This document shows positions 47,501 to 56,947 of a stretch of DNA of 64,000 nucleotides, one piece after another. Both the position numbers and the translations under genes were made by a program. The notes below the pieces were generated by a model. That model saw nothing but the letters and a program-made list of their open reading frames with translations. It did not search any database and was not told the DNA's origin. Positions within the stretch are counted from its first letter, which is position 1. Each line of letters opens with the position of its first letter. The DNA comes from Streptomyces sp. NBC_01260 (GTDB lineage Bacteria; Actinomycetota; Actinomycetes; Streptomycetales; Streptomycetaceae): NCBI RefSeq assembly GCF_036226405.1, contig NZ_CP108464.1, positions 3,286,001 through 3,350,000 of the forward strand, read 5' to 3'.

Positions 47501-48031
47501 CTGCGGCTTCCACTCCTCGGACAGCAGCCCCAGAATGACCTCGTCCGCGAATGCGCCGTACACCCATGCCGAGCGGCGCAGGGTGCCCTCCAGGGTGAAT
47601 CCGGACCTGGCCGCGGCCTTGATCATCGGAAGGTTGTCCGAGAGGGTCTCGATCTGCAGCCGCTGCAGACCCCGCACCACGAATCCGTACTCGCACAGTG
47701 CGCGCACGATGTCGGTGCCGAGGTTGCGGCCCCGGAAGTCCGGCCGCAGCGAGATCCCCAGGTGCGCCGTCCTGTTGTGGCTGTCGATGCCCCACAACAG
47801 CGCTTCACCGGCCAGTTCCTGCGCGGACAGCTCGACCACCGAGAAGCACGCCGCCCCGTCGGAGGGTTCGGCGATCGTGTAGGGGGAGTGCGTCGATCCC
47901 GGCGCGATGGGCTGCCAAGGGCGGGAGTCGGCGCGTGAGCGTGTCACCACGTCGTCGTACAGCTCGGACTGGAGGACCTGGACGTCACTTTCGTGGCGGG
48001 CTCGAAGCCCGATGCTTCCGCTGCGTATCAC
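47495..48031 (-). CDS. GNAT-family acetyltransferase (RimJ/RimL type)
   Basis: 178 residues. Acetyl-CoA-binding region LRPDFRGRNLGTDIVRALCEYGF and the ETLSDNLPMIKAAARSGFTLEG segment typical of RimJ/RimL N-acetyltransferases. Substrate not known. GTG start. Overlaps the end of the DUF397 remnant by six bases on the other strand. Confidence 0.88.
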   Translation of the reverse strand: MIRSGSIGLRARHESDVQVLQSELYDDVVTRSRADSRPWQPIAPGSTHSPYTIAEPSDGAACFSVVELSAQELAGEALLWGIDSHNRTAHLGISLRPDFRGRNLGTDIVRALCEYGFVVRGLQRLQIETLSDNLPMIKAAARSGFTLEGTLRRSAWVYGAFADEVILGLLSEEWKPQS

Positions 48032-48270
48032 CCGGCAGTCCTATCCGATGGGCCGCGGCCAGACAATCCAATTTCGCGGCCGGCCGCCACGGGCGCGGTG
48101 CCGCGGAGCCTCCATGGGCGCGTGATCACCGAGCGTGCTTCTACTCCAGCAGCTTTGCCCGGGTGCAGTGCCCCGAGAAGCTCCGTACCCCGGGCCACGG
48201 GGGGCCAGGAGCTCCTCGTCGGCCCCGCTCCCCCGGCGGGCGCCTGGATCGGACCGTTTACGCTCGCCCC

Positions 48271-49077
48271 ATGCTTCCCCCGCCCGCATATGCCCTCGTC
48301 GCCACGGACCTGGACGGCACCCTGCTGCGCCGCGACGACACCGTGAGCCCCCGCACCCGCGCCGCGCTCGGACTCGCCGCTGCCGCCGGGGCCCGCCACC
48401 TGGTGGTCACCGGCCGACCGGTGCCTGCCGTAAGGGAGTTGTTCGCCGGGCTGGGGTACCGGGGGCTCGCCGTCTGCGGGCAGGGGACACAGGTGTACGA
48501 CGCCGGGGCCGGGCGCCTGATCCATGCGGTGAGCCTGGACCGGGAGGCGGCCGCCGCCGCGCTCGGCAAGATAGAGGCCCAGGTGGGGCAGGTCTTCGCC
48601 GCGGTGGACCAGGACGGGGCGGACGGCCGGACCCTGATCGAGCCGGGCTATCTGATGCCGCACCCCGCGCTGTCGGCCCGACAGACCCTGCACCGCGACG
48701 AGTTGTGGGCCGCTCCGGTCATCAAGGTGCTGATCCGCCACCCGGAGCTCGACGACGACGCGCTGGCGGCCGCCGCCCACGCGGCCGTCGGGGATCTGGC
48801 GACCGTCACGCTGTCCGGGCCGGGCACGGTCGAGCTCCAGCCGTACGGCATCGACAAGGGCGCCGGGATCGCGCTCGCCGCCGGGCACCTGGGGCTGGAC
48901 CCGGCGACCGCGATCGCCTTCGGTGACATGCCCAACGACCTGCCGATGTTCCGCAGTTGCGGGTACGGGGTGGCGATGGCCAACGCCCATCCGCTCCTAC
49001 GGGCCGCGGCGGACGAGGTGACCCTGTCCCATGAGGACGACGGGGTCGCAGTGGTCCTGGAGCGGGTCTTCGGCTGA
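48271..49077 (+). CDS. HAD-superfamily phosphatase, Cof type
   Basis: 268 residues. HAD motifs: DLDGTLLRRDD at about 13-23, TGRPVP, the Lys in VIKVL and GDMPNDLPMFRSC. C2B cap domain between. Acts on sugar or nucleotide phosphates; substrate unknown. The 240-bp gap from the divergent acetyltransferase gene carries its promoter. No ribosome site is obvious, so the transcript may be leaderless. Confidence 0.9.
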   Translation: MLPPPAYALVATDLDGTLLRRDDTVSPRTRAALGLAAAAGARHLVVTGRPVPAVRELFAGLGYRGLAVCGQGTQVYDAGAGRLIHAVSLDREAAAAALGKIEAQVGQVFAAVDQDGADGRTLIEPGYLMPHPALSARQTLHRDELWAAPVIKVLIRHPELDDDALAAAAHAAVGDLATVTLSGPGTVELQPYGIDKGAGIALAAGHLGLDPATAIAFGDMPNDLPMFRSCGYGVAMANAHPLLRAAADEVTLSHEDDGVAVVLERVFG

Positions 49078-49104
49078 CCGGCACCCCCCTGTCGCAGCGC
49101 CGTG

Positions 49105-49851
49105 TCAGCGGATGGCGACAGCCAGGCTGACCACGTAGTGCTCCTCGACCATCCCGTTCGGGAAAACGTCGGTCAGGAGGTCGCGCTCCTCGGCGACAAA
49201 GGTGTTCGTCGCCTCCTTACCGAGGACGAGGAAGTCGGAGTAGCTGGCGAGGTTGGCCAGATGCATGTCGAGAGGAACGCTCCGGGTCCACGGCACGTGC
49301 CGGTGGACGAAGCCGAGCTCGTCCGGCAGTCGGCGGAACCGGGCCATGGGGTCGTGCGGGCTGTCCTCGGCGCCGAAGAGCCGGCGCAGGCGCGCGTCCT
49401 GGTCGGCGATCCACGCGATGGTGCTGTCCGAGTCGTTCCACCAGAGGGCGAGTGCACCACCGGGGCGCAGGACCCGGAGCGCCTCCGGGACGGACTTGCG
49501 CTGATCGGTCCAGTGCCAGGCCTGGGCATAGGTGACGAGGTCGACGGAGTCGGAGGCCAGCGGCAGGTTGTTGCCGTTCCCGATCACGAGGGGGACTCCG
49601 GGCAGGCCGAGACGGAACTGAGAGGCCATCCCGGGGCCGGGCTCGACGGCGATGACGTTCGCTCCGCGGGCCCGCAGAAGCGTCGTCGCCAGTCCGGTGC
49701 CGGCTCCGACGTCGGCGACGCGAGCACCGTCCAGCGGGCGGCCGGTGAGTTCCTCGACCGCGTCGAGCAGTCCGGACGGGTACGAAGGACGGTTCGCGGC
49801 GTAGTCGGCGGCAGCCGTGTCGAACGAGAGGGACTGCGAGGTGATGGTCAT
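49105..49851 (-). CDS. class I SAM-dependent methyltransferase
   Basis: 248 residues. SAM motif VADVGAGTGLATTLL at about 45-60, acidic VEPGP, then LPLASDSVDLVTYAQAWHW and the LRVLRPGGALALWW motif. Substrate unknown. The start is at the ATG at 49851; an upstream ATG 27 bp away is also possible. Confidence 0.9.
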   Translation of the reverse strand: MTITSQSLSFDTAAADYAANRPSYPSGLLDAVEELTGRPLDGARVADVGAGTGLATTLLRARGANVIAVEPGPGMASQFRLGLPGVPLVIGNGNNLPLASDSVDLVTYAQAWHWTDQRKSVPEALRVLRPGGALALWWNDSDSTIAWIADQDARLRRLFGAEDSPHDPMARFRRLPDELGFVHRHVPWTRSVPLDMHLANLASYSDFLVLGKEATNTFVAEERDLLTDVFPNGMVEEHYVVSLAVAIR

Positions 49852-49965
49852 ACCAACATTGTTGACGGCTACAGGCACTTGGCGCCTGGCTTTCGCGGGG
49901 AAGGACGCTGCGCCGGGGCCGAAACGCTTGTCAGGACAGGGCCGAACCGCACCCCGCCGCCGGCG

Positions 49966-50556
49966 TCAGCCCGTCAACGCCCCGAGCGACCGCAGCACAT
50001 GGTCGACCAGCGACGCCACCGCCTCCGCCCCCTGCATCGGCTTGCGCAGTACGTGGCGGTAGTAGACCGGGCCGTACAGCATCTCCACCGCCAGCCGCAG
50101 ATCGGCGCCCGGCGGGATCTGGCCCTGTTCCTGGGCGCTGCGCAGCCGGCTGACCACGGCTTCGAAGCGGGGCTCGATCAGCTGGGTGCGGACCGTTTCG
50201 GCCAACTCGTCGTCGTGGTGGACCTCGGAGAGTATTCCGGCGTACGCGGGGCCGTAGGGCGGTACGGAGAGCACGCCGACCGCGCCGGTCACATGGGTCC
50301 GCAGGTCCGCGGCGATGTCATCGGTGTCGGCGGACGGGGTGGCCTGGACCAGCGCTTCCGTGAACGCCTCCAGCAGCACCGCGCTCTTCGACGGCCACCA
50401 GCGGTAGATCGTCTTCTTGCTGACACCCGCCCGCGCCGCGATGGCCTCGACGGTGACGCGGCCGTAGCCCTTCTCCGTACAGAGGTCGAGGGCGGCTTCC
50501 AGGGTCGCCCTGCGTGAGCTCTCGCTACGGCGCAATGAACTCGGCGATGTGATCAT
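49966..50556 (-). CDS. TetR-family transcriptional regulator
   Basis: 196 residues. N-terminal helix-turn-helix GYGRVTVEAIAARAGVSKKTIYRWWPSK (in part), then a ligand domain of the TetR_C type. An upstream longer start is possible at 50619, but the family begins near the ATG at 50556. It may control the upstream ABC exporter genes, which read in the same direction. Confidence 0.9.
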   Translation of the reverse strand: MITSPSSLRRSESSRRATLEAALDLCTEKGYGRVTVEAIAARAGVSKKTIYRWWPSKSAVLLEAFTEALVQATPSADTDDIAADLRTHVTGAVGVLSVPPYGPAYAGILSEVHHDDELAETVRTQLIEPRFEAVVSRLRSAQEQGQIPPGADLRLAVEMLYGPVYYRHVLRKPMQGAEAVASLVDHVLRSLGALTG

Positions 50557-50753
50557 TCGGTGAGCATAGGGCTGTTCGAGCCAATCCTTGTTGACAGTCC
50601 GTCGCCAGAGGTCGAACAATACTCAAGCGGAAACGGAACGTACCGTGTCGGCCCGTTCCCATCCTTCGCACCGTTCGTGCCGTTCGTGCCGCGACGAGCC
50701 GATCGGGGGACGGCTCGCCCGGCCGACGGTACGGGTGAGGGTCCCGGTATCGG

Positions 50754-51644
50754 TCAGGCCGTGATGTCCTTCGCCGTGAAACGCGCCCAGGCCGCCGAGC
50801 CGAACACCGCCGCGTACAGCCCCTGGAGCTCCAGGTTCTTCACCAGGTCGTCCCAGTAGACGGGGGCGCGCAGCAGGTCCGCGAAGGACAGCCAGTAGTG
50901 CGGGAAGAGATACGGGTGAATCCCGTGCAGCTGCGGAATGGTGTCCACGATCTGCACCGTGATCAGGACCCCGACCGTCGCCGCCATGGCCGCGATGCCG
51001 CTGTTGGTGAGGGTCGAGACGAACAGTCCGAGCGCCGCGAAGCCGATCAGTGACGCCGCGACCGCCACCGCGATGACCGCCGCTCTGAACAGGCCCTCGC
51101 CGAAGCCGATCCGGGTGCCGGAGATCGTCGTGACGTCGCCGACGGGGAACAGCAGGGCGCCCACGACCAGCGCGGAAGCCGCCACGACCAGGGTCGCGAT
51201 CAGGCAGAAGGCCAGCGTGGTGGCGTACTTGGCGAGCAGGAGCCGGGTCCGGCCGGCCGGTGCGACCAGCAGATAGCGCAGCGTTCCCGCGTTGGCCTCG
51301 CCCGCGACGGAGTCGCCCGCGATGACGCCCACCGCCATCGGGAGGAAGACCGGGAGCGTGGCGGCGAGGGAGGCGAAGACCAGGAAGAGGCCGTTGTTGG
51401 TCACCTGGGAGAGGAACGCGGGCCCGGCCCCGCCCTCGCCGGGACCGGCCGAGGAGCCGTTGGCCGTCTCGATCCGCACCGCGATCCCGATCAGTACGGG
51501 GACGGCGGCCAGCACCCCGAGCAGGGCGATGGTGCGCCAGCGGCGCAGGGTGGTGGTCAGTTCGGAGCGCAGGATGCCGAGCGTCCACAGCGGATTACGC
51601 CGGAGCGGGCGGGCCTCCTCGCGTACCTGTTCAGCCTGCGACAT
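50754..51644 (-). CDS. ABC transporter permease (ABC-2 type)
   Basis: 296 residues with six membrane helices: first near 38-55, then a cluster in the middle and C-terminal third. Conserved GEANAGTLRYLLVAPAGR typical of ABC-2 exporters of the NosY/YhaP type. Overlaps the ATPase gene by 14 bases. Pumps an unknown substrate out of the cell. Confidence 0.88.
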   Translation of the reverse strand: MSQAEQVREEARPLRRNPLWTLGILRSELTTTLRRWRTIALLGVLAAVPVLIGIAVRIETANGSSAGPGEGGAGPAFLSQVTNNGLFLVFASLAATLPVFLPMAVGVIAGDSVAGEANAGTLRYLLVAPAGRTRLLLAKYATTLAFCLIATLVVAASALVVGALLFPVGDVTTISGTRIGFGEGLFRAAVIAVAVAASLIGFAALGLFVSTLTNSGIAAMAATVGVLITVQIVDTIPQLHGIHPYLFPHYWLSFADLLRAPVYWDDLVKNLELQGLYAAVFGSAAWARFTAKDITA

Positions 51645-52638
51645 CGAATCCCTCTCCGGTGAGCGCGACGAAGGCGTCCTCCAGCGAGGCCCGCTCGACG
51701 CCGAAGGACCGTACCCGTACTCCGCCGCGCACCAGGGCGGCGTTCAGGTCGGCGAGTTCGACGGAGCCCGGCGGGGCGTCGGCCCGCAGCCGGTCGCCGT
51801 CGAGGGTGAGCCCGGTGACTCCGTGTTCCTTCAGGATGCGGGCGGCACCGGCCGGGTCCGGGGTGGTGACGGCGAGCCGGCCGCGGGTGCCTGCCGCGAG
51901 GTCGGCGACCGGGCCCTGGGTGAGCAGCCGGCCCCGTGCCATGACCGCCGCGTGTGTGCAGACCTGCTCGATCTCGTCCAGCAGGTGGGAGGAGAGGAAG
52001 ACGGTGGTGCCCTCGGCCGCCAGCTCCCGGACCAGGGTGCGGATCTCCCTCATGCCCTGCGGGTCCAGGCCGTTGGTCGGCTCGTCCAGGACGAGCAGCC
52101 GGCGGGGCCGGAGCAGGGCGGCTGCCAGGCCGAGCCGCTGCTTCATGCCCAGCGAGTACGCCCGCGCCTTCTTGCCGCCCGCGGCGGCCAGGCCGACCCG
52201 GTCCAGGGCGTGGCCGACGCGGGCGCGGCGGGTGCGCGGATCGGCGGTCGGGTCGGCGCGGTCGTAGCGCACGAGGTTGTCCCGGCCGCTCAGGAATCCG
52301 TACAGCGCGGGCCCCTCGATCAGCGCCCCGACGTGCGGGAGCACGGTGCGGGACGCGTCCGGCATGGGGCGGCCCAGGACCCTCGCGGTGCCGGACGTCG
52401 GATCGATCAGCCCCATCAGCATCCGGATGGTGGTGGTCTTCCCGGAGCCGTTGGGGCCGAGGAAGCCGAAGACGCTGCCGCCGGGGACGGTGAGGTCGAG
52501 CCCGTCGACGGCGAGCTGGCCGCCCCGGTACCGCTTGGTCAGGCCCCGGGTCTCGATCACCGGAGCGGCCTCCGTCGCCGGCCGTGGACCGCTCACGGTC
52601 CCGGGGCCGGTCACCGGCACGGTCTCGGACTCGGTCAT
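51631..52638 (-). CDS. ABC transporter ATP-binding protein
   Basis: 335 residues. Walker A FLGPNGSGKTTT at about 59-70, Q-loop region ALIEGPALYGF, signature SLGMKQRLGLA, Walker B LLVLDEPTNGLDP and the switch His in SSHLL. C-terminal DUF4162-like domain. Partner of the permease. Starts MTESETVPV after a GA-rich site. Confidence 0.92.
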   Translation of the reverse strand: MTESETVPVTGPGTVSGPRPATEAAPVIETRGLTKRYRGGQLAVDGLDLTVPGGSVFGFLGPNGSGKTTTIRMLMGLIDPTSGTARVLGRPMPDASRTVLPHVGALIEGPALYGFLSGRDNLVRYDRADPTADPRTRRARVGHALDRVGLAAAGGKKARAYSLGMKQRLGLAAALLRPRRLLVLDEPTNGLDPQGMREIRTLVRELAAEGTTVFLSSHLLDEIEQVCTHAAVMARGRLLTQGPVADLAAGTRGRLAVTTPDPAGAARILKEHGVTGLTLDGDRLRADAPPGSVELADLNAALVRGGVRVRSFGVERASLEDAFVALTGEGFDVAG

Positions 52639-52720
52639 GCGTACTCCCCATGGGTTCGCCGGAGCGGACTCGCCGAACGGATGCGCCGGAGCGAACCCGC
52701 GGCAGCGGGCGCGGACCGCG

Positions 52721-52755
52721 TCCGCCCCGCCGTACGGAGGCTACGGCGGGGCGGA
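52721..52755 (-). terminator. 14-bp perfect hairpin after LolA-like gene
   Basis: Arms 52721-52734 and 52742-52755 pair perfectly around CGGAGGC, between the ATPase start and the stop of the LolA-like gene on the same strand. Confidence 0.75.
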
Positions 52756-52788
52756 TGCGTGGTGCACGCGCTGGCGCGCGGTCGGGTG

Positions 52789-54042
52789 TCAGCCGGCGTT
52801 GTCGGCCGCCTTCACCAGCGCGTCCTTCGTGACCGCGCCGACGTACACCCGGCCGTCGTCGGTCATCAGCGCGTTGACCAGGCGGGTCTTGAAGACCGTG
52901 CCCGAGCCGAACGTGCCGGTGACCTTGTCACCGAACGAGTCCAGGAACTGCTGCGCCTCGGCCGGTACGTCGCCCGACGCCTTCGAGGGGATGCCGGTGC
53001 CGCCGGGGGTCTTGATCTCGGCGATCGTGTTCCAGCCCTTGCCGATCGTGTTCACGCCCTCACCGATCGCGTTCATGCCCTTGAGCGCGCCCAGGCCGCC
53101 TTCGGCCTTCTCCGCCTCCCGGGCCTTCTCGCGGTTTCCGGCACTGTCCGCCTCGGTGACCTCGGCGCCCTTGGGCGGGGTGAAGGAGAACAAGGACGCG
53201 TCCGGCTTCCCGAAGCCGACCGAGGTGAACCCCGCGTCGACCGCCGCCTTGCCACCGCTGCTGGGCAACAGGGTGAACTTGAGCGGCACGCCGGTCTTCG
53301 CGTCCACCGCGACGGTGATCGAACCGATCGTGGAGCCGCTCTGCTCGGGCTTGATGACCAGCCGGTACGCATCGCGGCCCGCGACCTGCGCGGTGCCCTC
53401 GACCTTCACGGACGTGGTGCCGTCGGCGGCCTTGAGGGCCTGTTCGGCGAAGGCCTTCGGGGTGGTCGGTACGCCGTCGGGGACCGGGTGCCCGCCGCGC
53501 TCCGTACCGGCCGGGGCCTTCTCCTTCGCGTGGTAGACCGCGTTCGACTTGCTGTCGTAGGCCCAGACCTGGTCACCGTTGTGGATGAGGCTGTACTCGG
53601 ACGCGTCGTCCAGGATGGACACCCGCTGCTTGTCGGGGCCGTCGGCGGCCACCCGGAGGGTGTGCGTGCCGGACGCCAGCTCGGTCAGCTTCGCCTGCGG
53701 GTCGGCGCTCGCCGAGCCCTTGTCCCCCGCACCGTCCGGGATGAAGGAGCCTGCCAGGCCGCCGGCCGACGGGATGCCGAGGTCGGTGCTGATCTTCACC
53801 GTGCCGGACAGCTGCTGCGCGTCCGAGGCGGCGATCTTCTCGATGAGTTCCTGTGCGGTGATCTCCGGCAGATCGGGGTCGCCCGAGCTCGCGAGCGCCG
53901 GGACCAGCCCGATCGTCGCGGCCGCCACTCCCGCCACCGCTACCGGAACGATGTAGCGCACCGCCTTCCGGCGGCCCGCGACGGTACCCGTGGTGCCGTG
54001 CGGGGCCGTGCCGTTGGTCCCCGCGCTGTCGTTCGGTGCCAT
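52789..54042 (-). CDS. secreted LolA/DUF2092-like protein
   Basis: 417 residues. N-terminal polar stretch, then a membrane anchor or signal (about 27-50, VRYIVPVAVAGVAAATIGLVP). The rest has the LolA/LppX-type fold: repeated beta pairs with the WAYDSKSNAVYH segment and VKVEGTAQVAGRDAYRLVIKPE (in part). Probably binds lipid or is a cell-surface sensor of stress. GGAGGT precedes the ATG. A region about 270-320 is Gly/Glu/Ala-rich. Confidence 0.75.
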   Translation of the reverse strand: MAPNDSAGTNGTAPHGTTGTVAGRRKAVRYIVPVAVAGVAAATIGLVPALASSGDPDLPEITAQELIEKIAASDAQQLSGTVKISTDLGIPSAGGLAGSFIPDGAGDKGSASADPQAKLTELASGTHTLRVAADGPDKQRVSILDDASEYSLIHNGDQVWAYDSKSNAVYHAKEKAPAGTERGGHPVPDGVPTTPKAFAEQALKAADGTTSVKVEGTAQVAGRDAYRLVIKPEQSGSTIGSITVAVDAKTGVPLKFTLLPSSGGKAAVDAGFTSVGFGKPDASLFSFTPPKGAEVTEADSAGNREKAREAEKAEGGLGALKGMNAIGEGVNTIGKGWNTIAEIKTPGGTGIPSKASGDVPAEAQQFLDSFGDKVTGTFGSGTVFKTRLVNALMTDDGRVYVGAVTKDALVKAADNAG

Positions 54043-54240
54043 GTGTGCCCTACCTCCGTGGTCGGCGGCTTCCGTCCGGATGCACTCGTCCACTCCGTGC
54101 CGCCATTCTCACCCGTTTTGGTCAGGAGTGGTTGTTCTCCATCTGACCAAATCGGGGAGCCGTAAGCGTCAGCCCGAGGGAGCAACTCCTCGTACCTCTT
54201 CGGTATGACACCGAGGGGCTGTCGCTCCGCCAACCCGTAG

Positions 54241-54263
54241 GGGGCGGCGGGCGGAGCCGCCCC
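54241..54263 (-). terminator. GC hairpin after polyprenyl synthase gene
   Basis: GGGGCGGC (54241-54248) pairs with GCCGCCCC (54256-54263), nine bases after the stop of the minus-strand gene. No T-run. Confidence 0.5.
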
Positions 54264-54271
54264 GACAGGCT

Positions 54272-55282
54272 TCAGCCCGCGCGGTGCACCACGGCGTCAC
54301 ACATCTCTTCCAGGGCGGACTTGGCGTAGCAGCCGGGCAGCGGTGCCAGCGTGGCCCGCGCCTCCTCGGCGTACCGGATGGTGTCGCGCCGGGCCTGTTC
54401 GAGCGCCGGGTGGGCGCGCAGCCGGCGCAGCGCCTCGGCGAGCCGGCCGGCGTCGGTCAGGTCGCCGTCCAGGAGCTCGACGAGCGCCAGGTCGTCCGGC
54501 TTGCCGTCGGCCTCCGCCTGGGCCCTCAGATGGAGCACGGGCAGCGTCGGGATGCCTTCGAGGAGGTCGGTCCCCGGGGTCTTGCCGGACTCGTGGGAGT
54601 CGGAGGCGATGTCGAGGACGTCGTCGGCGAGCTGGAAGGCGACGCCGAGCCGTTCGCCGTACTGGGTGAGGGTGTCGGTCGCCGACTCGCCGGCACCGGC
54701 CATCATCGCGCCGAACCGGCAGGCCACGGCGACCAGCGAACCGGTCTTGCCGCGCATCACTTCGAGGTAGTGGTCGACCGGGTCGCGGCCGTCGCGCGGG
54801 CCCGCGGTCTCCAGGATCTGGCCGGTGACCAGGCGCTCGAACGCCTCCGCCTGGATGCGCACGGCCTCGGGGCCGAGGTCGGCCAGGATGTGCGACGCGC
54901 GCGCGAAGAGAAAGTCGCCGGTCAGCACCGCCACCGAGTTGCCCCAGCGCGAATTGGCGCTGTCGACCCCGCGCCGGACGTCGGCCTCGTCCATCACGTC
55001 GTCGTGGTACAGCGTCGCGAGGTGCGTCAGCTCGACGACGACGGCTGCGGGCACCACGCCCGGGGCCTCGGCGTCACCGAACTGGGCCGCCAGCATCGCG
55101 AGCAGCGGGCGGAACCGCTTGCCCCCCGCGTGCACGAGGTGCTGCGCGGCCTCTGTGATGAAGGGCACCTCGCTCTTGGTCGCATCGAGCAGCCCCGACT
55201 CGACAGCAGCCAAACCGGCCTGGACACCGGCTTCAAGAGCCTGGTCCCGCACGCTCAGTCCGAACGGCCCGACGACGGTCAC
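54272..55282 (-). CDS. polyprenyl diphosphate synthase (menaquinone side chain)
   Basis: 336 residues. First aspartate-rich motif DDVMDEAD with preceding LHxx-type LTHLATLYH, second DDVLD, GKTGSLVA and HAGGKRFRP. Builds the polyprenyl tail of menaquinone by chain elongation. Its presence among the complex I genes and near the main nuo operon is consistent with supply of quinone. GTG start. Confidence 0.93.
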   Translation of the reverse strand: MTVVGPFGLSVRDQALEAGVQAGLAAVESGLLDATKSEVPFITEAAQHLVHAGGKRFRPLLAMLAAQFGDAEAPGVVPAAVVVELTHLATLYHDDVMDEADVRRGVDSANSRWGNSVAVLTGDFLFARASHILADLGPEAVRIQAEAFERLVTGQILETAGPRDGRDPVDHYLEVMRGKTGSLVAVACRFGAMMAGAGESATDTLTQYGERLGVAFQLADDVLDIASDSHESGKTPGTDLLEGIPTLPVLHLRAQAEADGKPDDLALVELLDGDLTDAGRLAEALRRLRAHPALEQARRDTIRYAEEARATLAPLPGCYAKSALEEMCDAVVHRAG

Positions 55283-55438
55283 GAGGGGATCTCCTGTCTG
55301 CTGACGATCACACGGAATGTCGATGTGTCGCTGCCATCACTCAAGTCAGCGTATCCGGTCCCCTTTGGATCACCGTGGGCGGCTTCCCGCCACCGCCGGT
55401 ATGTTCGGGATCAGCTCATACGATCAGGAGTTGTCCCT

Positions 55439-56938
55439 TTGTCCCACACCGCTACCGACACCGAACCCGCCCAGCCCCCGCCGGGTGACGACCACGCCTT
55501 CTTCGGCCAGCCACGAGGTCTGATGACCCTGTCCGGCCTGGAGGTCTGGGAGCGGTTCTCGTTCCTCGGCATGCAGGCCATCCTGGTCCTCTACTTCGCC
55601 GACACCGTCAGCAACGGTGGCATGGGGATGGCGGCCGGTACCGCCGCGTCCGTCTCCGCCGCCTACGGCACCCTCGTCTACCTGGTCTCCGTGGCCGGCG
55701 GCTGGCTGGCCGACCGGATTCTCGGCTCGTACCGCGCCGTCCTGTACGGCGGCATCCTCATCGCCATCGGGCATTACGCCATGGCGGTGCCCACCAACGC
55801 CATGACCTGGGTCGGCCTCGGCCTGATCAGTGCCGGAACGGGCCTGCTCAAGCCCAATGTGGCCACCATGGTCGGCAAGCTCTACCGCACCGACGACGAG
55901 CGCCGCGACGCCGGCTTCGCCCTCTATTACATGGGCATCAACATCGGCGCGTTCCTCGGCCCGCTGGTCACCGGCTGGCTCGGTGACCACGCGAGCTGGC
56001 ACTGGGGCTTCTCGGCCGCCGCCTTCGGTATGACGCTCGGCCTGATCCAGTACGTACTGGGCCGGCGTCACCTGGCCGGGCGTAAGAACACCGCCGAATT
56101 CGCCCTGGCCCCCGCACCGATGCGCCGAGCCGTCCGGCTCATCGTCATCGGCGCCGTCGTGGTCGCCGCGCTCGCCACCGCACTGGCGCTGGCGGGCTGG
56201 CTGACCATGGACCGCTTCGTCGACCTGCTCACCCTCATCTCGGTGATCGCACCGGTCGTGTACTTCGTGGTGATGTTCAGGAGCCCCCGGGTCAGCGCCG
56301 AGGAGCGCGGCAGGCTGCGGCCGTACGTGGTGCTGTTCCTGGCCTCCGTCGTCTTCAACTTCATCCTCTTCCAGGCGTACTCGACGATGATTCTGCTGGC
56401 GTCGGCCAACGCCCGCACGGAGATCTTCGGCTTCCACTTCCCGGCCAGCTGGTACGCCTCGGCGCTCGGCGCGTTCGAGGTGGCACTCGCTCCGGTGGTC
56501 GCCGCCGTCTGGGCGAGGATGGGCCCGCGCCAGCCGCACGCGTCCAACAAGATCGCGATCGGAGTGATCCTCGGCGGGCTCTCGTTCCTGCTGATGGTCC
56601 TGCCGACCTCCGGGCACTCCGACGACACCTACAAGATGGCCGCCTGGTGGATCGTCGGCTCGTACCTGCTGCTCGGACTCGGCGACATCCTGGTGGAGAC
56701 CTCCGGCATGTCCGCGACCACCAAGCTCGCCCCCAAGGCGTTCGCCAGCCAGACGATGGCTCTCTGGTTCCTCTCACTGGCCCTCGCCAACGGAATCCAG
56801 TCCCAGATCGTGAAGCTGTACGGCGAGGTCTCCAACCCCGCCTACTTCGGTGTCAATGGCGCTATCGCGGTGGTGGCCGGTCTGGCCGTCGTCGCCGCCG
56901 CCCCCTGGCTCAAGCGCACCATGCACCCCGTCCGATGA
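55439..56938 (+). CDS. POT/PTR-family proton-dependent oligopeptide transporter
   Basis: 499 residues, 14 membrane helices. Starts at TTG with AGGAG eight bases upstream. POT motif FSFLGMQAILVLYFAD at helix 1, a GGWLADRILGSYR motif and FALYYMGINIGAFLGPLVTG typical of PTR2. Takes up di- and tripeptides with protons. Followed nine bases later by a CocE-type hydrolase. Confidence 0.92.
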   Translation: MSHTATDTEPAQPPPGDDHAFFGQPRGLMTLSGLEVWERFSFLGMQAILVLYFADTVSNGGMGMAAGTAASVSAAYGTLVYLVSVAGGWLADRILGSYRAVLYGGILIAIGHYAMAVPTNAMTWVGLGLISAGTGLLKPNVATMVGKLYRTDDERRDAGFALYYMGINIGAFLGPLVTGWLGDHASWHWGFSAAAFGMTLGLIQYVLGRRHLAGRKNTAEFALAPAPMRRAVRLIVIGAVVVAALATALALAGWLTMDRFVDLLTLISVIAPVVYFVVMFRSPRVSAEERGRLRPYVVLFLASVVFNFILFQAYSTMILLASANARTEIFGFHFPASWYASALGAFEVALAPVVAAVWARMGPRQPHASNKIAIGVILGGLSFLLMVLPTSGHSDDTYKMAAWWIVGSYLLLGLGDILVETSGMSATTKLAPKAFASQTMALWFLSLALANGIQSQIVKLYGEVSNPAYFGVNGAIAVVAGLAVVAAAPWLKRTMHPVR

Positions 56939-56947
56939 GGTACCCCC